From Chlamydiia bacterium (GTDB lineage Bacteria > Chlamydiota > Chlamydiia > Chlamydiales > SM23-39): a DNA stretch of 9,358 nucleotides. The translations under genes were made by a program, and so were the position numbers. This document shows positions 1 to 6,320 of this stretch, one piece after another. Location: positions 1-9,358 of the forward strand of contig JACQAR010000099.1 of the NCBI GenBank assembly GCA_016194825.1, given 5' to 3'. Each line of letters starts with the position of its first letter. Within the stretch, counting starts at the first letter, position 1. The notes beneath the pieces are model-generated. The model had not been told where the DNA came from, ran no database searches, and saw nothing but the letters and a program-made list of their open reading frames with translations.

Positions 1-121
1 GAAAATGGCCCTGGGATTACTCAAGGCGGATACATCAGAGAAGTTGGGCGTGCCCAATAAAAGAAAGCTCGCGGGATGGAGTCCCGAATATCTCCTGAAG
101 ATTCTGGGAGTTGTCAAATGA
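1..121 (+). CDS. C-terminal end of an unidentified protein (partial, 5' end outside window)
   Basis: A reading frame is open from position 2 and ends at TGA 119-121, giving 39 visible residues that end in KILGVVK. The tail is basic (KRKLAGW) and has no membrane segment. I do not recognise the family from so short a piece. An ATG sits at position 5, but nothing shows it is the true start, so I treat the stretch as the 3' end of a longer gene. It converges on greA, whose stop lies about 130 bp away. No strong terminator follows it. It could also be a chance open frame, since 39 codons is weak statistical evidence. Confidence 0.5.
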   Translation, partial: KMALGLLKADTSEKLGVPNKRKLAGWSPEYLLKILGVVK

Positions 122-234
122 TTTTTCTTGCAATTTCCCTGCTCTCAATTCTCGGATTTTATGAATGTTAGAGCTCGCTATTACCAGCTCAGTGGGAAAA
201 GATTCTTCCATTGGTCTCTAAGAAATTTCTAAAC

Positions 235-253
235 ATTCCCCACGATAGGGAAT
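235..253 (-). terminator. Weak hairpin just after the greA stop codon
   Basis: On the minus strand ATTCCC and GGGAAT form a 6-bp stem with a 7-base loop, starting at the base next to the greA stop. The following bases are T-rich (GTTTAGAAATTTCTT) but not a clean T run. It could end greA transcription and, read the other way, buffer the convergent gene on the left. The stem is short, so the call is tentative. Confidence 0.3.
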
Positions 254-2425
254 TTAGCTTTTCTGATCAAAATAATTGTGGATATCGGTGATCGCAAACT
301 TTTCCCCCTGAAACTCAAACTGATCTCCCGTTGTTTTCCCTTTCATGGCCTGTGCTAGCTTCGATTGGAAGGAGAGCACTCTTCTCTCTGGGTCTGCATC
401 CCAAGGCCCAAGTAAGGTAAAACGGTGATGTTCTCCTTTGGAATCTTGACAATGGACAACCGAACCTACTCCCACTTCATCTGTGGGGACATCTTCCGGA
501 GTTAAAATTCTCGCCTTTGCGATTTGATCGGAGAGAAATTTGAGTTCAGACTGCAAGCGATCTCTCCGCTCGAGAGCTGCTTTGAACTCAGCATTTTCTC
601 TTAAATCGCCTAGCGCGCGCGCAGCTTCAATTTCTTTCGCATTGTGGACCGTTTCTACGGTTGCAATCTGTTGGATCCTCTGCTGTGTCTTTTGATACCC
701 TTCTTGCGTGGTCCAAATGACATTTTCCTCGGGATGGACTCGATCTTTATCTTTGCGCAGCCGAGACAAAGAAGGGTGTACCACTTCTGCCAAAGAGTGG
801 AGGATCTTGATGTCGTGATCAGTGAGCGATTCACACTTTGTTGCGAGCAAGAGATACTCTTTCATCTCCTCTTGACTCGAATGCTGGATGATCTCCCGAA
901 CAATTCTATACCGCTCTGCTGTGATGATGGTGACAATTTTCTTCGCTAGATCGCGGTAGTGCGATTTTTGCTCCAGATGATCGAGAAGGATCAACAGCCC
1001 TTCAAAAAAGCGATTTCTTCCCTCAGCATCGGCAAAGGGGAGGTTGGATTTTTTATCGATGATCTTCTGGAAATACCAAACAAAAATCTCAGGGTAGGAG
1101 AGAGGATGGATGAGTAGCGAATTTAACTTCTGTTTGAGAGGCTCTTTCAGAGCAGGGATGTCCAACTCATTGAGGATAAAGTCTCTGAGCAAGTTTTGTT
1201 CCACGGCAAAAAGCAGGTCAAAAAAGATCGCCTGCCAATCTTTGCGCTGCTTTTCGACATGTTGTAAAGCCAGTTTTTGGAAGGTCATGACTTCCATGTT
1301 CCGGATCACATTCGAAATGTCTGGCATCTCCACGATCTGGCTGGCGATCTTTTGCTGCATATCTGGGGCTTTTAAATCATGGAGGAAAAACAGGACTTGC
1401 AGTTTTTGACTCTCATTGAGCTCTTCTTGCGCCAAGATTTCATTCATCCTCCGTTCCAATGAAGTGCGAAATTCTTGGTTTTTGAGCGTCTCTGGGAAAT
1501 CGCGCAAAAAGGTATAGACCATTTGGATCGTGGCATTGACACCAGGTTTTGCTTCCAATGCTTTATGGAGAGCCACTTCGTGGGGGACATCTTCTGTACG
1601 AAGAATGAAGGGATCTTTCAGCTCTTTTGGCGATTCGATTTTCGTATCTTTTTTCAGCTTGCCGCGTGCTGTTTGCCACCATCTATTCCAATCTTGTTGC
1701 GGGATCACCAAATCGGCCAATTCTTCTTTAATTTCTGCAGCGGTTTTTGGGCCCAAATCACGAAGGAGAAGGCGGATGACCTCCGCAGGATTTTCACGAG
1801 CCTCTTTTTCGAGTTGATCTGGATCACCAAATCGTCTTGCATAGAAATGATCCGGAGGGAGAGGGAGGAGCGTACGGAATGCTTTTTCAAAAGAGAAATG
1901 CTGGCTTCCAATGACCTGTTCAAATTCCAAGGAAAGCTCTTCGCGAACCAAAGAGACATCTAAAATTTCTCCAGTTCCCCATCCAGAAAGGTGATAGACA
2001 AAATTCCCTTTCTTCATATGCGTCAAGAGCTCAAAGTTCCGAATGGCGCCTTGAAAGCGTTCTCGGTTACGCAATCCGATGAGGCGAAGTTTTTCATGCA
2101 AAAGGGGGTCGTCGGCATAATGCGTCTTGAGATATTCGGTTCCCAGATCGGCCAATTCTTCGCTGTTTGTCCCCTGTAGATCGAAGATCAGCCGCAATAC
2201 AGCCAACTCCTGCGCGGGGTTCTTCAGCTGTCTCCACAAAGGGAGAATTCTCTCTACATGGACACCGAAATGTTTGGCCAAATCGGAATTTTTGACGCTT
2301 TCCAATACAGCGGCCATCTCCTCTCCGTCGGGTTGATCGCCGTAGCAATATTCTTCCCAGATTTTTAAGAACCCTGGGTAATCGTTATTTTGAATTCGGT
2401 CTCGAAAATCTTTTAAATATGCCAT
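254..2425 (-). CDS. greA: Transcription elongation/cleavage factor GreA, long chlamydial form (723 aa)
   Basis: GreA enters the RNA polymerase secondary channel and stimulates cleavage of backtracked RNA, rescuing stalled complexes in the cytoplasm. The GreA part is C-terminal, about residues 569-718. A predicted coiled-coil hairpin (569-645) carries GDLRENAE at 606-613, so D607 and E610 match the two acidic tip residues essential for Mg2+-dependent cleavage. The globular domain follows, with GVGSVVH near 653 and the DQFEF...AITDI end. The ~565 residues in front are a helical, charged extension known from chlamydial GreA; ordinary GreA is about 158 residues. It includes a beta-rich segment near 138-190 (GNFVYHLSGWGTGEI) and a conserved-looking WNRWW block at 246-250. 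The start is ATG 2425: the first residues (MAYLKDF) resemble other chlamydial GreA N-termini as I remember them, and no nearby Met competes. No clear Shine-Dalgarno precedes it. Family assignment is secure; the role of the extension is unknown. Confidence 0.95.
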   Translation of the reverse strand: MAYLKDFRDRIQNNDYPGFLKIWEEYCYGDQPDGEEMAAVLESVKNSDLAKHFGVHVERILPLWRQLKNPAQELAVLRLIFDLQGTNSEELADLGTEYLKTHYADDPLLHEKLRLIGLRNRERFQGAIRNFELLTHMKKGNFVYHLSGWGTGEILDVSLVREELSLEFEQVIGSQHFSFEKAFRTLLPLPPDHFYARRFGDPDQLEKEARENPAEVIRLLLRDLGPKTAAEIKEELADLVIPQQDWNRWWQTARGKLKKDTKIESPKELKDPFILRTEDVPHEVALHKALEAKPGVNATIQMVYTFLRDFPETLKNQEFRTSLERRMNEILAQEELNESQKLQVLFFLHDLKAPDMQQKIASQIVEMPDISNVIRNMEVMTFQKLALQHVEKQRKDWQAIFFDLLFAVEQNLLRDFILNELDIPALKEPLKQKLNSLLIHPLSYPEIFVWYFQKIIDKKSNLPFADAEGRNRFFEGLLILLDHLEQKSHYRDLAKKIVTIITAERYRIVREIIQHSSQEEMKEYLLLATKCESLTDHDIKILHSLAEVVHPSLSRLRKDKDRVHPEENVIWTTQEGYQKTQQRIQQIATVETVHNAKEIEAARALGDLRENAEFKAALERRDRLQSELKFLSDQIAKARILTPEDVPTDEVGVGSVVHCQDSKGEHHRFTLLGPWDADPERRVLSFQSKLAQAMKGKTTGDQFEFQGEKFAITDIHNYFDQKS

Positions 2426-2434
2426 TTCCCAATC

Positions 2435-2463
2435 AGTATACGGAAGGTTCGCATAAGAGTCTA
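2435..2463 (-). promoter_or_regulatory. Candidate housekeeping-type promoter for greA
   Basis: Read on the minus strand, TAGACT (2463-2458, 4 of 6 to TTGACA) and TATACT (2440-2435, 5 of 6 to TATAAT) are separated by exactly 17 bases. That is the spacing expected for the sigma-70-like chlamydial sigma66. Only 9 bases lie between the -10 box and the greA ATG, so a start site at the usual distance would leave a leader of just a few bases. The match is good but a single hexamer pair can occur by chance. Confidence 0.5.
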
Positions 2464-2513
2464 TTGCAAGAAATCAGGGCCAACTCTACGCTTCTGTGAG
2501 TCTATCCGTACTC

Positions 2514-4667
2514 ATGAGAAAGTGCTTTTTTATCCTTGCTGCTCTCCCCTTATTTGGCGCCGAGTCGATCGCTTTATCTGATTCCGATCGACTGTTCCAA
2601 GAGCTCGAAATTGTCCATAGGATCGATCGAACGATCCAGGACAGCCTGCCCCTCCTCATCAACTACCAACTCCAAGGAGGGTATTTCAATATGCCCTCTG
2701 CTCGCACTTACAAATCGGGAGCTCTCGGGTTCGGATTTGCCCACGTCCCTCCGTATCAAATTTGGAGTTTAGGCTTTCAGTTCTTCGATCACCTCGAAGC
2801 AACAGGCAATTATTGGGTCTATCAACACCTTCCCGACGTTTGCTTTGGGCACCTCGGCTTCGGAAACCAAGCCGATCGAGCCGCCAACTTCAAATTTATT
2901 TTTCTAAGAAAAGAGGATGGGTTTCCCTTCATCCCCGATTTCGCTCTCGGCGTCAATGACTTCATGGGAAGCTGCCACTTTAGTTCCTTTTATCTTGCTG
3001 CAACCCAAGAATTTCTCTCCTACAACTTGGAAGCGACACTCGGTTGGGGCAATGGACGCCTTGACGGCTTCTTCGGAGGGCTCGCTTGGACCCCTTTTCG
3101 CAAGTCCAAGTACCTTTGGAAAGATTTGAGCCTTGTGGCCGAGTACGACGCCAATGACTATAAAAAACACGCCTTTGAACACGATAAGGGACGCATCGTC
3201 AAAAGTCGCATCAATGCCGGTGTGCAGTTGAAGTTGTGGGATCTGTTTCATCTTTCGGCCAGCAGCTTGCGCGGCACTGACTGGGCAGCGGCCGCTTCTA
3301 TTCACTACAATCTCGGCAGCTCGAAGGGATTTTTCCCCAAAATATACGATGTGCCTGTCTATGCAGCGCCTATTGACACGGAACCGTTGGGACTTTTGCG
3401 CAAACGAGAAGAGATGGCCCAAGAATTTGCCTTCGCTTTCAAAGAACAAGGGCTGGATCTGTATAGCCTCTACCTCGTTCCCGGTCCTAATGGCATAGAT
3501 GATTTATGGATGAAGGTCATCAACGTCCGCTATCGCGAAGAAGAGGAGGTGCGCCGCCGCTTGCAACATATGCTGAGCTCGCTTGTCCCCTCCAACCTAC
3601 GCACAGTCACCGTGGTTCTCGAGGCAGATGGTGTCGTCGAGCATGAATACCGCTTTCGCATTGAAGATCTCAACCGGTACCGAGACCAAATTCTTGGCGA
3701 TAATGAATTCCGCGTGATCGCCCCTATGCGGGAAGCTTCTTCTTCGCCCAATCCCTATGAAGCCGCTCGGCTATTCCACCGCAATAAAGCGATCTGGATT
3801 TTGACATTCCGCCCCTGGTTTCTCACGTTTTTTGGCAGCAGTCGCGGGAAATTGAAATATGAAACAGGTTTTGTGTTAGGCGCTGAAGGGTATCTCTTCA
3901 ACCAGTTTTTCTACAGCATCAACGGCAGCGTGACCGCGCTCTCTAGCGCGAAAAACCTTGCAGCCCAAGATTTTCACAATCCCTCTCGGATTGTCAATGT
4001 AAGAACCGATACGATCCGCTACCATCAATCCAGCTCCTTCCATCTCGATCAAGCCTATCTCCAAAAAAGTTTCAATTGGGGCCAAGGGTGGTTCTCCCGC
4101 CTGGCCACTGGATATTTTGAAAGTGCCTATGCCGGAGCTGCTCTTGAAACGCTCTACTATCCCGTCAACAGCAACTGGGCCATTGGATTTGAAGCAGCCA
4201 GCCTTCTCAAGCGGCAGTATTATGGATTGGGCTTTCAATACAAAGTGCGCCAGCTCACCAACAATGGACCCATGTACTTTCCTTATACAGGCGTGCAGTA
4301 CTTTGTCGACTTTTACTATGATTATAAGCCCTTCAATCTCGATTTTCGGATCCGAGCAGGTCAATTTCTCGCCCGCGATAAAGGAATTCGGTTCGAAGGA
4401 GGGCGCACCTTCACAAGCGGGCTGCGAGTGGGCATCTGGTACACACTCACCAATGGCAATGACATCGTCAACGGACATCGGTACTACGACAAGGGCTTTT
4501 CCATTTCGATGCCGCTCGACCTTTTCATGAACAAATCGAGCCGCACCCGCATCCAGTACGCCATGGCTGCTTGGCTACGCGACGTCGGCGCTATGGCCTA
4601 CACAGGCAAATCGCTCTACCAAACCCTCTACTGGGAGCGATATAACTATAAACCAGGGGTTTATTAG
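2514..4667 (+). CDS. YjbH-family (DUF940) outer-membrane beta-barrel protein, 717 aa
   Basis: YjbH/GfcD-type proteins are outer-membrane proteins linked to exopolysaccharide or capsule production in Gram-negative bacteria; their precise role is unclear. The protein starts with a signal peptide (MRKC, then hydrophobic FFILAALPLFGA, cleavage likely before ESIALS). An N-terminal barrel-like region (about 50-270) has the family pattern GYFNMPSAR. A mixed, charged region follows (about 285-400). A second barrel-like region (about 425-717) carries the family block AGQFLARDKGIRFEGG...GIWYTLTNG near 615-648. Aromatic-rich alternating strands and a terminal Tyr fit an outer-membrane barrel. Length matches the usual ~700 residues. 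I chose ATG 2514 because a GTG at 2496 would put MSLSVL in front of a well-formed signal peptide; neither start has a good Shine-Dalgarno. The gene is divergent from greA. No other exopolysaccharide genes are visible, so the polymer it might serve is unknown. Confidence 0.85.
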   Translation: MRKCFFILAALPLFGAESIALSDSDRLFQELEIVHRIDRTIQDSLPLLINYQLQGGYFNMPSARTYKSGALGFGFAHVPPYQIWSLGFQFFDHLEATGNYWVYQHLPDVCFGHLGFGNQADRAANFKFIFLRKEDGFPFIPDFALGVNDFMGSCHFSSFYLAATQEFLSYNLEATLGWGNGRLDGFFGGLAWTPFRKSKYLWKDLSLVAEYDANDYKKHAFEHDKGRIVKSRINAGVQLKLWDLFHLSASSLRGTDWAAAASIHYNLGSSKGFFPKIYDVPVYAAPIDTEPLGLLRKREEMAQEFAFAFKEQGLDLYSLYLVPGPNGIDDLWMKVINVRYREEEEVRRRLQHMLSSLVPSNLRTVTVVLEADGVVEHEYRFRIEDLNRYRDQILGDNEFRVIAPMREASSSPNPYEAARLFHRNKAIWILTFRPWFLTFFGSSRGKLKYETGFVLGAEGYLFNQFFYSINGSVTALSSAKNLAAQDFHNPSRIVNVRTDTIRYHQSSSFHLDQAYLQKSFNWGQGWFSRLATGYFESAYAGAALETLYYPVNSNWAIGFEAASLLKRQYYGLGFQYKVRQLTNNGPMYFPYTGVQYFVDFYYDYKPFNLDFRIRAGQFLARDKGIRFEGGRTFTSGLRVGIWYTLTNGNDIVNGHRYYDKGFSISMPLDLFMNKSSRTRIQYAMAAWLRDVGAMAYTGKSLYQTLYWERYNYKPGVY

Positions 4668-4682
4668 CAGAACCTATCTCAA

Positions 4683-4862
4683 TATTAACCCGGCATGCAA
4701 ATAAGAGACAAATGGCGCTAGCGAGGCAAAGCCAGATCAAAGCAGACAAAGTCTGCGTTACGAACGAGGAAGCCATAGTAAAACTATGGCTGACGAGAGA
4801 GGATTGATATGGCAAAGCAGTTTTGCAACTGCCTCGTCTCTTATTTGCATGCCGGGTTAATA
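4683..4862. mobile_element. 180-bp MITE-like element with 27-bp perfect terminal inverted repeats
   Basis: The arm at 4683-4709 (TATTAACCCGGCATGC...) is the exact reverse complement of 4836-4862, with no mismatch over 27 bp. The outermost bases are TA at both ends, so a 25-bp repeat flanked by a duplicated TA target is equally possible; TA duplication is typical of IS630/mariner-type transposition. The 126-bp interior contains perfect small hairpins: GCAGAC-AAA-GTCTGC (4742-4756), AGCCATAG-TAAAA-CTATGGCT (4771-4791) and GCAGTT-TTGC-AACTGC (4817-4832). There is also a CGCTAGCG palindrome (4716-4723) and a direct repeat GGCAAAGC (4725-4732, 4811-4818). It encodes no plausible protein. It lies between two convergent genes, a common refuge for such elements. 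Mobility is inferred from architecture only; a multi-branched structured RNA is the main alternative. Confidence 0.7.
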
Positions 4863-4899
4863 AAAAGTTTCAGGTCTCTAAATCGGAATGCGTGAGACC
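4863..4899 (-). terminator. Probable intrinsic terminator of the DUF4143 ATPase gene
   Basis: On the minus strand GGTCTC (4899-4894) pairs with GAGACC (4878-4873) across a 15-base loop. After four more bases comes a run of T (4867-4863 read on the minus strand, within ACTTTTTA). The stem includes the last base of the stop codon. The loop is large for a classical terminator. The T run ends exactly at the boundary of the inverted-repeat element, whose arm could also help termination. Confidence 0.4.
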
Positions 4900-6176
4900 A
4901 GGTAGAGCGGGAAATTATAGATCTCTCCGTCGTGCTTTAGATTCATTGCCGTAGCACGGATCAATTTGGAGGGTGTGTATTTTTGATAGTAGACTAAAAG
5001 GCTCTTTTTCTTTGCACTCGCACCTGACTTAACCTCGATGGGATAAATATCGTGATCCGATTCTAAGAGGAAATCAATTTCGGCAATTCCTTCGCTGGTC
5101 CAATAATAGGCCTCTTTTCCTTGCGTAGCCTTCAATTCTTGCCCCACGTAATTCTCCGTAAGAGCCCCTTTAAATTCCATGAAAAGGCGATTGCCATCGA
5201 TAATGGTTTGTGCAGAAAGGCTGCTTTGCGCTCCCAATAAGCCCACGTCGGATAAATAGATTTTATAGGCGTTTTGATCGGCATAGGCGCTTAAGGGAAA
5301 TTTGGGCGTCTCAACGAGATGGCTTTTATAGATCAGCCCAGCATCCATAAGCCATTGAATGGCCTCTTCGAATTCACGCCCTCTGGCACTCTTTCGAATT
5401 GCTGCAAAAATAAATTTTTTGTTCTCTTTGGCCAGTTGCCGATGGACCTGTTTCCAGACAACGGTGATCTTCATCACTTCAGAGCTGGGTGCATGTTTGG
5501 CAAAATCCCTCTCATAAGCATTGAGGATCTCTAACTGCACTTCTCGAACAGTAGACAATGTTTCCGACTTGACGTATTCAGCCACTGCTTCGGGCATTCC
5601 ACCTATAAATAAATAGTACTTAAGAAGTTGGATTAATTTTCCATGCAGTGGATTGGGAATGGGATCATAAGTGGAATATCCCTCTAAAAACTCTCTCGTC
5701 CTTTCTTGTCCCATTGCCGTTAAGAACTCAAAGAAACTCAGGGGGTACAGATGCAGAAAATTGACCTTTCCCACCGGGAACCCCTTTTCCCTCTCTATTT
5801 TGACACCCAGAAGAGATCCAGCAGCGGCGATATGGTATTCATTAGCCTCTTCGCAAAAGTATTTTAGACTATTGAGAGCATTGGGACATTCCTGTATCTC
5901 GTCGAAAATCAGAAGGGTGCGATGAGGTTCAATATCCACCTCGGTATGGATACTGAGGGTTTTGATCAACTGCTTAGGATCCAAAGTCTCTTCAAAGTAC
6001 TGGCCCAGCTTTAGATCTTTTTCAAAGTTGAGATAGGCCACTTTCTCATAAGAGGTTTTCCCAAAATGCTTGAGAGCGTAGGTCTTCCCTACCTGCCTGG
6101 CCCCATTTAATACCAATGGCTTACGTCTAGTCGATCGCTTCCATTCCACCAGTTTTTCATAAATATCTCTTTTCAT
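4878..6176 (-). CDS. AAA_14/DUF4143-type ATPase, 432 aa
   Basis: This is a P-loop ATPase with a C-terminal DUF4143 domain, a large family with no settled function, often patchy between strains and suspected of horizontal transfer. The N-terminal AAA domain has Walker A GARQVGKT (25-32), Walker B LLIFDE (88-93) and a sensor-1-like AAAGSLLG (117-124). A helical middle follows. The C-terminal part has EID (366-368) and IEVKSG (from 380), resembling the acidic and E-x-K signature of PD-(D/E)XK nuclease folds. All ATPase motifs are intact and the length is usual for the family. The start is ATG 6176, just after GAGGGT, a Shine-Dalgarno-like stretch at unusually short spacing. Upstream ACGTGA dyads may be operators. 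By eye the gene is more A+T-rich than the glk-glucosidase pair behind it, which fits later acquisition. No toxin, antitoxin or restriction partner is adjacent, so I give no cellular role. Confidence 0.88.
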   Translation of the reverse strand: MKRDIYEKLVEWKRSTRRKPLVLNGARQVGKTYALKHFGKTSYEKVAYLNFEKDLKLGQYFEETLDPKQLIKTLSIHTEVDIEPHRTLLIFDEIQECPNALNSLKYFCEEANEYHIAAAGSLLGVKIEREKGFPVGKVNFLHLYPLSFFEFLTAMGQERTREFLEGYSTYDPIPNPLHGKLIQLLKYYLFIGGMPEAVAEYVKSETLSTVREVQLEILNAYERDFAKHAPSSEVMKITVVWKQVHRQLAKENKKFIFAAIRKSARGREFEEAIQWLMDAGLIYKSHLVETPKFPLSAYADQNAYKIYLSDVGLLGAQSSLSAQTIIDGNRLFMEFKGALTENYVGQELKATQGKEAYYWTSEGIAEIDFLLESDHDIYPIEVKSGASAKKKSLLVYYQKYTPSKLIRATAMNLKHDGEIYNFPLYLVSRIPI

Positions 6177-6206
6177 ACCCTCAAGGTAACTTTTTTCTGG
6201 ATTAAA

Positions 6207-6271
6207 ATCACGTTATTCGTTGGAAAAACGTGATATTCATGCCAGTTTTTCATTGGGAAAACGTGAAAAAC
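6207..6271. promoter_or_regulatory. Cluster of ACGTGA-type dyads upstream of the ATPase (operator candidates)
   Basis: Two perfect 8-bp dyads sit 31-95 bp before the ATPase start. The first is ATCACGTT (6207-6214) with AACGTGAT (6227-6234), spacer 12. The second is GTTTTTCA (6245-6252) with TGAAAAAC (6264-6271), spacer 11. A 16-base block is also directly repeated at 6218-6233 and 6251-6266 with two mismatches, 33 bp apart, each ending in AACGTGA. Paired dyads of equal size and similar spacing suggest binding by a dimeric regulator, possibly the ATPase product itself. I saw no convincing -35/-10 pair here, so the promoter position is unknown. Confidence 0.45.
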
Positions 6272-6299
6272 CCTTATTTTAAATAAAGAGCGGTTGTCT

Positions 6300-6320
6300 A
6301 ATGTAAAGCGGCTTTACATT
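6300..6320 (-). terminator. Perfect hairpin spanning the glucosidase stop codon
   Basis: AATGTAAAGC (6300-6309) and GCTTTACATT (6311-6320) are exact reverse complements around a single central base, so a 9-bp stem with a 3-base loop can form. The glucosidase stop TAA (6316-6314 on the minus strand) lies inside the stem. No T run follows directly on the minus strand, so it is not a canonical intrinsic terminator. It may instead protect the mRNA 3' end or mark a junction with the ATPase region. Confidence 0.4.

Noticed and set aside
171..190. GAGCT/AGCTC 5-bp stem with a 10-base loop as terminator of the left-edge gene
   Set aside because: Stem too short, loop too large and no T run after it.
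221..230. AGAAATTTCT palindrome in the gap left of greA
   Set aside because: A 10-bp AT-rich palindrome is common by chance and has no loop or T run to make a terminator.
1475..1963. 162-codon open frame on the + strand opposite greA
   Set aside because: It lies wholly antisense to a well-supported greA and its translation shows no family motif; long antisense frames are expected opposite a long charged helical protein.
2457..2511. Direct repeat GAGTCTAT (2457-2464, 2498-2505) and TACGGA/TCCGTA dyad in the divergent gap
   Set aside because: Short matches with uneven spacing; not enough to propose an operator.
2496..2513. Upstream GTG start for the YjbH-like gene
   Set aside because: It would add six residues before a well-formed signal peptide and has no better ribosome binding site.
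2904..3449. 181-codon open frame on the minus strand inside the YjbH-like gene
   Set aside because: Antisense to a gene with signal peptide and family motifs; no recognisable domain or ribosome binding site.
3876..4478. 200-codon open frame on the minus strand inside the YjbH-like gene
   Set aside because: Same reasoning: shadow of a strongly supported coding frame, with no motif of its own.
4591..4815. 74-codon minus-strand frame running from the YjbH-like gene into the inverted-repeat element
   Set aside because: It spans the end of a real gene and part of a repeat, and its hydrophobic stretch comes from repeat sequence rather than a designed membrane segment.
4809..4895. 28-codon + strand frame starting in the inverted-repeat element
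   Set aside because: It crosses the element boundary into the antisense of the ATPase end, has no Shine-Dalgarno and no recognisable product.
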